Source of the DNA: Selaginella tamariscina
Taxonomy: Eukaryota; Streptophyta; Lycopodiopsida; Selaginellales; Selaginellaceae
Direction: 5' to 3'
DNA length: 64,000 bases
Assembly: GCA_003024785.1 (NCBI GenBank)
Contig: PUQB01000035.1
Coordinates: forward strand, 1-64,000
In this document: positions 24,790-37,512 of the stretch, piece after piece
How positions within the stretch are numbered: position 1 is the stretch's first letter
How the letters are laid out: every line of letters begins with the position of its first letter
Translations under genes and position numbers: made by a program
Notes under the pieces: generated by a model
Told to the model about the DNA's origin: nothing
Seen by the model: only the letters and a program-made list of their open reading frames with translations
The model's database searches: none

Positions 24790-26205
24790 TCATGTTGCTG
24801 TCTTCCACATCTCCAAATCCTTTACTAACAAGTTTATATTCTCATATGAAGAACCTCCGTCCTCCTCCATAGCATTTTGCACAACTTTAGCGAGCTCACT
24901 TGCCTTGTTCCTCAGCTGCAAGCCACTCTCTTCCACCATAAGCTCCTCAATAGCATCCTTCAGCACATCCTTGCCCACAACTGCATCAAGGCCACAATTT
25001 GCCGTAGAAAGCCGAATAGCAATTCCCACACGTCTTTCAGGAGCTTGCTGGTCAGCACTTGATCCCCAACTATGGGCAGTGCTATCACAGGAACACCGGC
25101 AGTGATACTCTCCAGAACCGAGTTCCATCCACAGTGTGACAGAAATCACCAACTGCACGGTGACGCAACACTCTGGGCTGAGGCACCCAATCCGTTAGCA
25201 GCCCACGGTACGACACCGTGGTATCATTTCTCTTTTGTCTTGCTCCTCAGACGACACGACGCTGTGTTTATGAAGTCACACGGTACGAGTGGTAAATGCT
25301 GGTCCCGTACCGCCCAGAGAAACGGTACAGCCGTTGACTCAAGTGCAGCAGCTATCTGTTCTATTTGGCCCGTTGGAATTGGAGCAACCGTACCAAATGC
25401 TATGTAAAGAACGGATTGGGATGCATGCTTATCAAGCCAAGAGATAACCTCGTTAGTATTGACGCCTTTGGCAAGCAGATGCAGTGGTCCTATGGGCACA
25501 ATTTTGGTTCCAGACTTGACAAGGGAGTTTAGAGGCGCCTCTTCGAGTGCATCTGTTGAGTTCGCCAGTACTCTGTCTGACTTGTGAGTGCGCTGCACGG
25601 CACTCACAAAAGACTCCGTGATGAACCTGAGTGGGAAGTATGGGTTTACCAGCTGAAGGAGAGAGGGATAGTCTGAGATTTTCAGCTCAGGAAGGCCGGA
25701 TATTGTGATTAAACTCTCTAAATCTGAATAGCATGTTAATTAATAAAACTTTGTAGAAATTATTACCTTCGATTGTGTTTTCTTTGAGTATCCTTGGAAT
25801 GTTATAGTATACAGCCAGTTCAGATGTAGATGATGTCCAAAGGGTCACCCATGGTATACCCAGCTTTTCAGCTACATATCCACCCCATTCAACAAGGACA
25901 TCACTTATGACACACGTCACTGGGCGGTTCCTCCACTGCTGCACGATACAGTCACCTAAGCCTTGAAATTCAGTGAGGAATGTCTTGAACAGCACAAGGT
26001 TGCGCTCTTGCGGTAGCTCGAGAGGCAAATCTTCGAACCTTATGTTGGACGTTGCAGCTGGGGCTTTCTTGGATTTGGTCGAGACTTGCAGGATTGTTAT
26101 TGTGCATTTTGCAGTTGAAGTGAGATGTCTGGAGAGGTGAAGGAATGGGATTTCATGACCAGGAAGGAAGAAGGGTACTCCGAGGATAGTGCCGTTGTCT
26201 TCCAT
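24790..26205 (-). pseudogene. Family-1 UDP-glycosyltransferase, copy 1 (broken)
   Basis: Two exons on the minus strand with a GT-AG intron at about 25768-25713. Exon 1 starts MEDNGTILGVPFF and carries GHEIPF, the segment with the catalytic His of plant UGTs. It also has WGGYVAEKLGIPWVTLWTSS. Exon 2 opens DLESLITISGLPELKISDYP and includes ISWLDKHASQSVLYIAFGT, typical of the start of the sugar-donor domain. The PSPG box follows ([16 protein letters not shown] is visible around 25130-25085), but the frame is broken about three times between 25220 and 25030. The C-terminus (GIAIRLS...EMWKTAT, stop at 24790) is intact. Such enzymes move sugar from UDP-glucose to small molecules in the cytosol; the acceptor is unknown. 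About 290 N-terminal residues remain open, so the loss is probably recent. Confidence 0.85.
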
Positions 26206-26219
26206 AGCTGTAGACAAAA

Positions 26220-28050
26220 CCTACTGTAACAAGCGTTCGAGGAACCATTAGAGTTTCTATTTACTCATCTGCACGTCCTTATCAAATCTATATCATTACT
26301 TATGTCACCGACTGATGAAAGGGAATATTTTGGCCCACCAACTCTTTATTTTATATATTTTTAAATTTTAGTTTCAGAATTAATACATTTTATTTATATA
26401 TATAATTTATTAAATAAAATTAATACATATTTTTTTTGGTTTATAGTGTTGTGTTAATTAATTCAGTAATAATTAAATTAATACAAAGGTGTAAAAGGTG
26501 CTTTTTAACTATAGGATTTATTCTGCAACTGTTAAGAGGGAGTCAACGAAATGTTTATATAGCTATCTAAATTAGACCCCTCAGTACTCACTGTAACTTA
26601 CACATTTACTAAATATAAATCATATTTAAATATTATGACAAATTTATATAATAAATTTATTGTGTATGTGCATGTGTGATCAACACCGTCTATAGCCATG
26701 TTCAGTTAATTCAATGTTATAGTAAATTTTATTTCATAATTATCTAAAACTTAGTATGACAATTATTTTAAATTCCCGCAGTTAAGGTGGATCGAGAATG
26801 CAACTTAGGAATAAACTAGCAAAATTAAAAAATAATATTGGGTTAAGGATTTAATTAAGAAAATAACAGATAAACATTAAATAATTATAAATAAACCTAG
26901 AAGTTAGAATCAAATCTAAATGTTAATTTTAATTTAAGTGAATTTATTTTTAAACTAAATCCCCTCGACCTCTTAAGTTTGCCGAGTTAACTATTTAATC
27001 AAGTTTAATTTAATTATTATTTTTAATTTCATAAATTATTTATAAAATAAAATGATCTTTTAACTCAATTATTATTTTTAATTTATATAATATTAAATGT
27101 TAACTCAATTAACATGTTTAAAGAATAATAATTAAGTTAAGAGTAAACTTATTAATACAATAAATACATAATTATCCTAATAATTAAGGTATATATGAAG
27201 GTTAATTCTATAATTAAGATAATTTATTATGGATTTATAAGATGGTTCAAATATGATTAGAATTATACCTTCTTCCATACAAAAATAAAAAAAATACTTA
27301 CCACATTCACGTATTTCTTTAATCACATTCACATATTAAAGGTATAATTATAATCATATTTAAATCATTCATAATAAATTCATAATAATTATTTAATTAT
27401 AAGATTAACCTTAATTATTAGGGTAACTTATGTATTTACTATAGTTACATTACAACACCTGTTTCATATATGTCATATATACCGTAATGGATCGATAGGC
27501 CGATATTGTTAGGTGAGTTTTAAATTCCGTTGCATAAGTTGTTAACGACTGGCAAACACATGCTGTATCCGAGTGTGTTCAACTGGAATGGAGCTGCACA
27601 ATCTGTCTATTAAATTGTCGTATATATGCTGGTAAAGGTGTCGCCAGTCAAGATCAACATGGTGCCCACCCAGTCAATAATTTATATATATGCTTGTCTT
27701 TTTTATTTAACTAGAACGATGCAGGTCATTCGTGACGTATGGGTGTAAGGGCTGCAGCATGTAGACAAACCTACTGATTTGGGTAATATTTCAATTTGTT
27801 TTAAGTGATGTTAATCCCATATTAACTTAACATTACTAAGCTAAAAATGATATGGTTAATAATCACACACATAATTATCTTTTAAAAATAATTAGAACCT
27901 TACTTGGTCACAATAAGCTCTACAATAATCATATCTAAAATAATTAACATTATAATAAGAATTAATTTTTAGACCATAATTAAGAAAACTTAATGATAAT
28001 TATTATTGAGTATGGGTTTTTATTAAAGAAGAAGGCGATTTACTTTATTT
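26220..28050. other. AT-rich non-coding stretch
   Basis: No gene is seen. One copy of the dispersed ~190-bp AT-rich block lies at 26330-26500. The interval 27480-27800 is less AT-rich but no recognisable frame was found there. Confidence 0.45.
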
Positions 28051-28057
28051 TATTCAT

Positions 28058-28250
28058 GGTTATCTCTTTATACCAAAACGTAAGTACACATGGGTCCTCA
28101 TGCACATACATATATGGATGTGTGTGTGTGAGAGACAGAGAGTGGTCACCTAAAATATAAATATAAAGACATAGATTTATATTTAATAAGTACCATAAAA
28201 CTTATTGCAGTCCTGGAAGGCATATGAAAGCTGCAACTGGAAAACTCCGG
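28058..28250 (+). pseudogene. Scrap of the Tudor-like gene (third copy)
   Basis: Matches the end of exon 3, the following intron and the start of exon 4 of the Tudor-like genes at 44.6 and 46.7 kb. It encodes SWLSLYTKT followed by a GTAAGT donor, the same intron text (AAGTACCATA..CTTATTGCAGTCCTG) and the same acceptor. Nothing else of the gene is visible. Confidence 0.7.
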
Positions 28251-28798
28251 AGAGACTTATCTGCTATAAATTAATTATACATTTTTAATTAACTATAGAA
28301 ATTTTATATTTAACTATTATTATTATAATTTAAAAAAATGAAATATATAATGAAGTTTTAAATTGAGGTCTGGGGGTATATAGGTATACAAGGCATATTA
28401 TATGTCTGATTCTAGATTAACTCATAAAAAAATTGTTAACAAGTATATATGTTATGGTAAAGCATATTTATTAATATAAAAAGATTTATATATCTACATT
28501 CATTATTTCAAATTATTTTAAATGCATTTTTAAATATGCATAGGGAGCTCAGTATTTCTAATCAACTCTTAAAATAACATAATTTACTAAATCATAGTTT
28601 CGAGTATGTAATTCTTGTATAGTAAACTCTACATTAACAAAATAAGTAGTATTATAACAAAATAATAAATTCACACATGTATGCAGAGGCGTCCATGTGT
28701 ACACATACACACCAAAGTCCACGTGTCAATACCGCGTGCATAACCTGTTCTAGGGTTCAGTCGAGGGAGGGATTCTAATGCAGTTGTTTACTTGATTA

Positions 28799-29393
28799 AT
28801 GGTGAAGTTCAAGCGGAAGTCCTGTTCTACCTGTCGGGGGAAAGTGAGTTCTTCAAGAAGGTTTTTTACGTGGGTTTGAGTGTATATTGTTGGTCGTATG
28901 CTGCAGCTATCTGACTGTGTATGTACACATGTTATATGTTGTGGGTTCTGTCTATTGTGTGCGTGCGTGTCTGAGATAGACGGGTGATTGCGTGAAAGCG
29001 TGCGTGGCTTTGTTGTCTGTAATATATGAGTTGTTGTATGTAGGTTTTGGCGTGTGTATGTGTGTGTGTGCGCGCGCGTGTACGAGTTGTTGATGTATGT
29101 AACATGTGCTGTAAACAGGCTTTTGAAGGTGAAATGAGAGAATCGGAGAAGATGGAAGTTAAACTGCATTTGGAAAATGATTCAGGTATCTTGTTAGAAC
29201 GCACACACACACACATGCACGTGCGCGCGAGCACACACGAGTACGAGTTTTAACAAGCATACCGATTGCAGAGGGACTTACTACCGTGGAGTTTCTCAAC
29301 TTCCTTCACACTGGAGACTATGAGAGTGTCCTGATCGGAAGAATTTGCTGGATTAGAATCCTAAAGCAAATAATGTGCATTCCAGGCTTGTAA
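28799..29393 (+). CDS. Small unrecognised three-exon reading frame (77 aa)
   Basis: Three segments with GT-AG borders join in phase from ATG to TAA. Exon 1 is 28799-28843 (MVKFKRKSCSTCRGK), exon 2 29119-29185 (AFEGEMRESEKMEVK...) and exon 3 29272-29393 (EGLTTVEFLNFLHTGDYESV..., ending MCIPGL). I recognise no family. The N-terminus is basic with a CxxC pair, and exon 2 is charged and probably helical. Both introns are rich in GT/CA dinucleotides, as in the real genes around it. It sits between a Tudor-like scrap and a dead PPR gene, so it could equally be a fragment of a larger lost gene. The case rests only on phase and splice sites. Confidence 0.35.
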
Positions 29394-29469
29394 TAAAGCA
29401 AACTCGTCCGATCCAGCGACATGTTGTATATTTGTTTTACACCAGGCTTTTCCTGTGCTCTTCGTATGC

Positions 29470-30570
29470 AACTGAGATGCTCTTGACTCCTGACCTGCCA
29501 TATACGAGATTATCCCACTGCTACAGTAAACCTTCCCTCCAGAGAACTGTGGCATCGCTCCTGCAAGAAGAGTGCCGCAACGGAACACAAAGACTTTTAT
29601 ATGGATGTCTATTGCATGTGTTCCTCATGGTAAACTCCTTCTCTCTCAGCATCTATTTGAGAAGTCACAAGATAAGGATATATGGGCTTGGAACACACTT
29701 CTCTCAGCAAATGCCGCATTTTCAGAAAGCAAAGATTATGTTCAAGAGATTGCCTAGAATGAATGCAGACTCTTGGAAATGCATGATCTTGGCTTATCTC
29801 CAGATCGGGAAGCTGCACAAGGCCAGAAAGCTGTTTCATGACATGCCTCGAGAGTGTCGGACAGTTGATGCATGGGACATGCTTATTCAAGGTACTCTCT
29901 CTCTCTCGCGCGCGCGCGCACGCACACATGCACACAACTTAAGCATTACATGTGTTACAAGGATTTGGCATGAGTGACCTGGTGGACGCAAAGAAGATGT
30001 TTGAGAGAATGACAGAGAGAGCACAAAGCAGCTGGGCAATTATAATTGCAAAACATTGACAACATGAGCAGGCCATGTCTATCCTCAAGATATCTCCACG
30101 TCTAGAGGCACTCTTCCTCGCTCGGTTAATTAAAGCTTTTGGTATTTCCAATGTAGATATTGCCATGAACATTTTCAATGCACGTCAGAAGATATACACC
30201 CACAAATATACGCATGCATAATGTATATGTGTATATTGAGATATGCTACTTTGATAGTGTGGATCAGATGCTGAGCTTTGGAATGCAATTCTTGAGGTTT
30301 GCTGTGAGAGCGAGTTAACAGTTGCCAAAAGAGTTTTCGATGCAATGCCAGCGAGGAACCTTTCCACCTGGAAATGCATTTTCTTAACAGGCATAAAACA
30401 TAAGAGTGCCGCAAAGGTTGCGTGTGCGTGCGCGCACGTGTGTGTGTGTGTCTTGAGACATATAACTAACTGAGAGTTTCTTGTATATGTATAGGAATTG
30501 AGAAGACTCTTTGATGATATGCCAGAAAGGGATGCAAGCTGGTATGCATACATGATTTCTGTGTATGCCC
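29470..30570 (+). pseudogene. Pentatricopeptide repeat (PPR) protein, broken, with introns
   Basis: About six degenerate PPR motifs are visible in order: around 29550-29700 (NTKTFIWMSI, DIWAWNTLLSANA), 29720-29890 (ADSWKCMILAYLQIGKLHKA, LFHDMPR, VDAWDMLIQ), 29960-30050 (FGMSDLVDAKKMFERMTER), 30095-30185, 30260-30410 (LWNAILEVCCES, MPARNLSTWKCIF) and 30495-30560 (LRRLFDDMPERDASW). PPR proteins bind organelle RNA. The reading frame changes within 29570-29750 and a stop follows IIIAKH at about 30060, so it is dead. Introns with TC/CG/CA-rich starts interrupt the motifs (about 29893-29960 and 30408-30494), which is unusual because most plant PPR genes have no introns. No DYW or E domain is seen. 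Confidence 0.75.
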
Positions 30571-30712
30571 GGCAAGGACATCCGTTTAGGGTGACGGACT
30601 TGGATGGTGACCATAACACATACACCACGGCTTTGTTTGTATCTCCCAGTGTTAAAGAGAAAGAGATTGTGCGTAAGGCAATGCACATGTGTCCAACGGG
30701 ATGGACCAAAAA

Positions 30713-30760
30713 TATAACTCATTTGTAGTAGGGTGCGTTTGTATATACAAATCTTATATT
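30713..30760 (+). repeat. 48-bp block shared with the UGT at 33.1 kb
   Basis: TATAACTCATTTGTAGTAGG and the following bases to ATCTTATATT are repeated at 34561-34608 with a single mismatch. Here they follow the dead PPR gene; there they follow the UGT stop codon. The sequences diverge abruptly on both sides. Confidence 0.9.
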
Positions 30761-30769
30761 TTATATTGC

Positions 30770-33085
30770 ACAAGTAACATGTTACTTAATAAGATATTAT
30801 TAATATCTCCTAGTTTTGTTCATAACTGTATTGTCTTAAACACTTTCAGGCTGAATTAAAATCTAAATCGTATAAATAAGACCTTACATTATCTGTATGC
30901 ATCCCTTACATTAAAGATAAGATATTATTAAATATTTTATAATTATAATATTCTAAATTAAGTTTTAAGTAAATTTGTTTGTAGTTTTGCTTCTTTAAAC
31001 ATAAGATATTATTAATATATTTAATTTAATATAATTGCTATTATTAAAAGAATTTTAAAATTATAAAACTCATTTCAACATAGTATATTATTAAATAATT
31101 TAATTGTTTTCTTAATTTAAAATTAAATCATATATATACTCAGTATATACTTCAGTGAGTATACCTTAAACAATAATATTTCACTTTTAAAATAAATACA
31201 TGCTAGTTTTTAATATATTTTAAGAATATTCTAAAACCTTTTATGTTAAATTCAGGAATATTTTAGTATATGAAAAAATATTTTAAAAGCCTTATTTACT
31301 ATTCGGTATCTTCATAATATTTTTAAGTTTTTTACTATTATAATTCTTTAAAGATGAAATAAATCTAAATCATATATATTGTTCATATTCACTTTTTTAC
31401 TTTATATTTTATACATAGTTATAAATTATATATTTTGATGAAATAAATTTAAGACTTAAATATATACTAGGATATCACTAGATTTTTTAATATTTTGTTA
31501 TTATTTGTATTTTTTAAAGATGAAATTTGTTAAGTATTACATTGAACATAGGATATTAAAATATTTTGACGTTTTGTTATTAAATAAAGTTTAAACCATT
31601 GATATTGGGATAATGAATCTTATATCACTTGAACTTAAGTGATTTTGTGAAATACATTTCATGGGTATTGACTTATTTTTAATTATAAGTATGAAAACCT
31701 TTTAGTTTAACAAGTTTTTGTGCTTCATCAACAATATTTTTAAATCACCTTTGAATATTATTATTAAACTTGTTAGTTATTGAATTTAATAATTTTTTAT
31801 CTCTTATTAACTTTTTAACATATGATAATCTACATGACCCATTCATTTAAAGCTCTTCTTTATTATATTTTTTTGTACTAGAAAAGAACGTGATTAAGTA
31901 GTATTTTTTTATTAGGAATTCTAGTTTGATTTTAAAAATTCATTTTAAAAACATTATTTTAATTTTTAAATAGGACAAGGGTGGTGTTTTTTTTAATATT
32001 ACTGTAGTTTTATTTTTATTTTTAATTAAAAAAAAACAAAAGCAAACTATACTAATCCATAATTTTTGTAAAACTTAATTAAGTGGTCCTAGTTTTAAAG
32101 TTAGAAATAAAGAATAAATTTTTAAAAAAATAAATCAAAAACACTAAAAAAAATTGTGGTTTAATGAGAATATTTTTAATATTTTTAATTTTTAATTTAT
32201 TTTCAATTTAAACTACATAACTTAAGTAGTAGTATTTCACATGGTTACACAAGGTTAAGGTAAGTTTTAATTATGAATTATTAAAATTAATTATTAATTC
32301 AATTGGTTTTGATATTAATTACATTGTTTAAACTGTGAGATTCTAAATCACATTTTTCTAAAAATCAAGGTGAAAAACCACTCAATGTACTAAGCATGAC
32401 TATATATACTCATGCATTTGTGGTAAATAACCTCATATATGATTTTAATATTAATAATAATATCTGACTTTATAATTATGATACTAAGATAATAATTAAC
32501 ATATTTCATGTTTAAATTTAACTAAGGTGTGTTTTAAATTCAATTAGAGTTCAAGTATGCACGTCAAAAACTACATACATATTATCAATTAAATGTCAAT
32601 AGTCAAATTATAACACAAAAACATGTCTAATTTATATTTTTTACTTTGCCTTTGAAGTAGCCTTTCACTTGAGTGTTTAATATTAAATAAAAATTGTACA
32701 TATAAATCTATATTTATTATCTTTTCGTTACTCAAAATTTCAAATTTAATATTGTCTTTTTCAAATGATCCAAACGTACTTTTATACATCGATATATATA
32801 AGGGTTAGACACATATGTACGCATCAATGAGCGGTCCTCCAAGTTTGCCAGTATTTAGCATCTATAATTCGTGTGTGTGCGCGTGCGTGTGTGTCTCATG
32901 CAACGCATACATAAGTAACTAACATATGTACGTGTACGCATATTTATACTTCACACAAATTGTCGATGACACGCAACTGCTGACATACAGTGAAGACCAA
33001 TAAATGCATATTATATTCGGTTTTATTTTTTTATCGTTATCTAGAGCTATATAATAGATATATATACTATTCTCTATCCTCTTCC
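30770..33085. other. AT-rich non-coding stretch
   Basis: No gene is seen. It is a very AT-rich stretch with many short A and T runs. A GT/GC-rich tract lies at 32870-32895. Confidence 0.5.
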
Positions 33086-33098
33086 TTGTTGGTTTCTT

Positions 33099-34492
33099 AT
33101 GGAAAGAACATGTAGCAGTGTTCCCATGGACTGGTTCTGGACATGTGAATCCAATGGTTGAGTTTTCAAGGAGATTAATTCCGTTGGGGTTCAGTGTGAA
33201 GGTCATCCACTACACAAAGCTATGTACAAACCTCCAATAAGAACATGTCGAGCTCGTTTCGATTCCCAAGCCTGACAAGTTCACGTTAGGGGAGGCCTCT
33301 ACTGGGCTGAGGGATAGCGTGGAACACGCCCTGAAATCCCTGGAGGTTCCTGTGAAGTGTATCATTTCTGATTGGTTCCTGGATTGGACACAGGACTTGG
33401 GTATCCTCGAGTTGTATTCGTGACGGTCGGTGCTAGAACCCAAGTCATTTGCTTCCACATACCCACGCCTCGTTTAAGCTTGCTTAAATGGTCGTTAATA
33501 CAGACTGATAACTGTATATGTACTGAGTTGTGTGCCTGTTTGTCAGCTAAGCCGGAGGACAAGACACTGATCACGTTTCTTCCTGGTATTGAACCTCTCC
33601 ACAGAAACAGCTTCCTCTGTCATTCCACGACGAGGGGAATACATCCATGAGCCACTCGGACACATAGTGGGGCGTTTTAGAGAGGCGGCGTGCGTTCTAG
33701 TGAACACAGTTGAGGAGCTAGAGCAAGAGATTGTGGATGCACAACGTGTAGAGTTTAAATGTTACCTGTAGACCTTTGTTACCTTCGGAGTTTCTTCTGA
33801 GACGAAGATGCAGCTGAATCAAAGGCTAGACTCACAGAGAGTGAGCTCTCCATATTGAGCTGGCTAGACAAGCATGCGCAACACACAGTGCGTATATCGC
33901 ATTTGCAGTGTTGTCTCTGCCTGTTGGATAAGTCGAGAAGATTGCGCAGGTTTTGAAGGCTAGCGGGCAGCTGTTTCTATGGGCTATAAGACGGAACTTT
34001 GCCACGGATTCCAGTGAGGATTTCTTTGAAGAGCTTGTTAAGAGATTCGATGATCAAGGCTTGGTGGTGGATTGGGCTCCCAGGTATTATAAAACATATA
34101 TACAACACCACACACACACGCTGTTTGTACAGGTGCATGTTTTGAGGCACGAGTCGGTGGGACCGTTCTTCACACACTGCGGATGGAACTCTACAATGGA
34201 GAGCGTATGTGCAGGCGTACCGACGATATGCTGGCCTTATGGTGCAGAACAGAATGTAAATGCAACAGTTATGGTGGACAAGTGGAAGATTGGGAAGAAG
34301 GTGGTCGAGGGGACCAAGACAGAAGTGACGGTTGAGGAGATCGAGGGTGTGATTAGAGCGGTGGTGGATGAATGTGGAGCTGACATGAGAGGCAGAACTA
34401 AAGAGCTGATGCGGATTGTAAGAGGTGCATTTCGTGGTGGCTCATCCCAGAACAACCTCTTGTCTTTCAAGGAGATTGCCTCTTGCTTTTAG
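33099..34492 (+). pseudogene. Family-1 UDP-glycosyltransferase, copy 2 (broken)
   Basis: The N-terminal half has FPWTGSGHVNPMVEFSRRL, with the conserved catalytic His, and CIISDWFLDWTQDLG. The ATG at 33099 is one frame off, an in-frame stop follows CTNLQ near 33232, and several more breaks lie up to 33950. The C-terminal half (33953-34492) is open and well kept: LVVDWAPR, then HVLRHESVGPFFTHCGWNS of the PSPG donor-binding box, and FKEIASCF before the stop. A CA-rich stretch of about 48 bp (34085-34132) interrupts the PSPG box. It looks like an intron (GTATTA...TACAG) but is open in frame. Compared with the copy at 24.8 kb the sequence is quite different, so this is an older paralogue. Confidence 0.85.
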
Positions 34493-34560
34493 ATAGATAA
34501 TTTTTGTGTGGGTAAACTCCAAATGCTCTTTTCACATTCGCAAGTTTCTTCTGTGTAAAC

Positions 34561-34608
34561 TATAACTCATTTGTAGTAGGATGCGTTTGTATATACAAAT
34601 CTTATATT
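34561..34608 (+). repeat. 48-bp block shared with the PPR pseudogene
   Basis: Partner of 30713-30760, 47 of 48 bases identical by eye. It lies about 70 bp after the UGT stop codon, so here it would be 3' UTR. Confidence 0.9.
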
Positions 34609-34609
34609 G

Positions 34610-35249
34610 AGAATAAGTCCGTTTAATGCTCCAAACATGTTATCATTTGATTTATGTGTCTCTGTCAAAGCAATTAGATTATATTCTTGAACTTTATTTT
34701 AAAAATGTTAATTAAATTAACTTATTATTACTGGACTTTCTTATCATAATAACAAAATCTAGTTTTCAACCGCTGCAACCAATGGGTGCACGTATAGAAA
34801 CGACGTTGTAGGTAGAATCATATTCATTTAACTCGCTGCAACAACCAATATGTGTCATGACCATGACATGTCTTTGTAGAAATGGACAGCGCCAACAACA
34901 TGGACATTTCCTGTAGATTTTGGTTTAGGGTTTCTGACGCCTAAATAATAATTAACACTTGGTATATATGCATACATACACCTATGTGTATATACGTGGG
35001 CAATTATCTGTCTAGAATCCCTTTGTACCAATATATAAAACACTTTTTCACACCTTCAATCTCTGCACTACCATCTTCTCTTTAAGCTGATGTAATAAGT
35101 GTATTTAGGGATTAGAGTTTAATTTCACCTAACAACCGTGTGCAACATCCACATGCACGTATACATACATGGTGGCAAGGAATATCTTAATAATGCCTTT
35201 TGTAATGTTTGTCATTGCCTATGGGATTTAATATAATATGAAGTCACAG
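34610..35249. other. Intergenic, contains UGT-flanking direct repeat (copy 2)
   Basis: No gene is seen. Positions 34935-35170 match 24240-24450 directly (for example TTAAGCTGATGTAATAAGTG). The interval 34780-34930 is moderately GC-rich but no coding frame was recognised. Confidence 0.6.
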
Positions 35250-37480
35250 CACGCTTCACCCACACCAAAATGGAAGAATCGAACATTAGTAAATGCAACA
35301 TGAAGCCTCTTACTTTGATGCAAAGTTGAATAAAGAATTTTAATAAAAGGCAATTGGTGTGGCATTGCATGTGCAAAATTGACTTTTTGTTACTGCATTA
35401 AAAGAGAAAATACTTGAGAAAATGTGGTCTTAAAGAAAGTCAAATGTGTCTCATTTTTATGCATTTGGCTATGCAACATTTGCTCACATTTCTAACCAAT
35501 TGCTGAAGAAACTTGATCCAAAGAGTAAGATGTTTATCTTTGTCAATTGTGCAAGTGATGATGTTAGGCCTAGGCACCCCCCTCACCATGAGAATGATGG
35601 TGGTAGTGCTAATGCAAATGATAAGGTTGAGCTTTAGCATCCTCATCCATTGGAAAATGCCCAATTGCCGACGAGACTCTGCAACTTGAAGAGACAATGG
35701 TTGTTAACCATGTCTGTCATTATCAAGCATGCCTGACCCCATTGAAATATTAGATGGCCTTCATTTATACAAGCCATCACGTAAGGTTTTGAAAAATGCA
35801 ACTTCCATGCTTGACTAAGATAAAGCCAAATTATGCATGTTTGTGGACAAGACCATCCCTTGGACGTATGATGAAGCAACCCATGGGGATGATTCCCACT
35901 TTTAGGAATGGGGTGCCACCATTTAGGACAAGATATATTCTCTTATCGAGAATCAAATTTTTGACGTTTGTGATGCCCCAAAAAGACACAAGCTTGTGAA
36001 CTTTAAATAAGTGTTCAAACGCACTCATAATAATATGACTGACCAACATTGCTATAAGACTTGTATTGTGGACAAAGGCTTTACACAAGTGAAAAGCATC
36101 GACTATGATGAGACATTTTCATCTCTAGTCAAGATGAGAAGTGTGTAGGTGATTCTGGCTCTTGCCAATGCTCAAAAGTGGAAAGTTCATCAAATGAATG
36201 TTAAAACAGCCTTCCTATATGGAGAGTTGGGCAAAGAAATCTTTATGCACATTCCCACTGGGTTTCATGGTTATGGAGATTCTACCAAAATTTGGAAGCT
36301 TCGAAAGGCCTTATATAGCCTTAAGCAATCCTCACACATGTGGTATCACAAGTTTGATGAGGCACTGTGTCAATATGGTTTTAGTGTGTTGCTGCAAATT
36401 CCAATGTCTATATGAGAGGTGATGGCAAAAACATGTTCATCATCGCTCTCTATGTTAATGACTTGTTAGTCATAAAGGGAGATGAGGTTGCCATTTATTA
36501 CCTCAATACCAAACTTGTTAAAACTAGGACTTGGTTGAAGTTTGCACCTTCTTGGGTGTTCATGTCGAACAAGATACCAAATTGTTATGATGAAACTGCA
36601 TCAGAGCCAATATGTGGAGCTACTCTTGGCCTGTTTTGGTATGGTTGATTGTCACCTTGCACAAACACCTATGGCCACTAGCGCACTCACACATGAAAAT
36701 GTCAGGGAGGAGCTTGCCGAAGAGGTTCCCTACTTGAGTTTAATTGGCTGCCTAATGTACTTGTCACTCTCAACAAGGTTAAACATATGCTATACCACCA
36801 TTGTGTTGAGCCAATTCAACACACGACTACACACTAGCCATTAGAAGGCTACTATAAGCACATTTTACACTATCTCAAGGGGACAATGGATCATGATTTG
36901 TGCTATTCCATGAGTGGCACGACATTGGTATGCTACAACAATGCCAATTGGGCCACCAACAAGGGATGTTGCTCCACCACAAGTTTCAATTTACACTCGT
37001 GCTGAGTTACCATCAACTACAACTATGCTAGTTGGCCACCAACAAGGGATGTTGTTCCATCATAGGTTTCAGTCTGCACATTCGCAAAGCCACCATTAGT
37101 TGGGCTAGCCAATGCTAAAGTATGGTGGCACTCTCATCTACTGAGGCTGAATACATCGCTTTCACGACAGGCTGCAAAGAACTTGTATGGGCTCAAGAGT
37201 TTGATGGAGGATCTTAGGAGCCCCTAACTAGGCCCCATCGTTAGATGGTGTGACACATTGCCATGACTCAAAACCCCATTTCCCACGGTTTGTAGCAAAC
37301 ATATCCTTGTCCAATTCCACTATGTGCGAGAGCAAGTGGAATCTGGACTCATACACATCTATTACATGTCTACAGGGGAGATGCCAATAGATATCTTCAC
37401 CAAGCCTCTAGGTCTTGACAAGGTCCTCTTATTCAGGACTAATCTTGGTTTGAGTTTATGACTGGGATGTCCAAAAACTA
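35250..37480 (+). mobile_element. Ty1/copia element relic
   Basis: On the plus strand a copia-type pol remnant is readable in pieces. An integrase C-terminal segment (about 35450-35560) comes first, then reverse transcriptase (36060-36650; QMNVKTAFLYGEL and LYVNDLLVIKGD motifs), then RNase H (about 37130-37210; STEAEYIAFTTGCKELVWA). There is no recognisable LTR at either end and gag is missing. The frame is broken many times, so this is an old fossil. Confidence 0.8.
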
Positions 37481-37512
37481 GTTTTTGGGTTCTTAGCCCT
37501 AGATCAAACGTG

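Noticed and set aside
28750-29234. Two long minus-strand frames (139 and 100 codons) opposite the small three-exon frame
   Set aside because: Rich in Thr, His and Arg from GT/CA tracts; they read through the microsatellites of the plus-strand introns.
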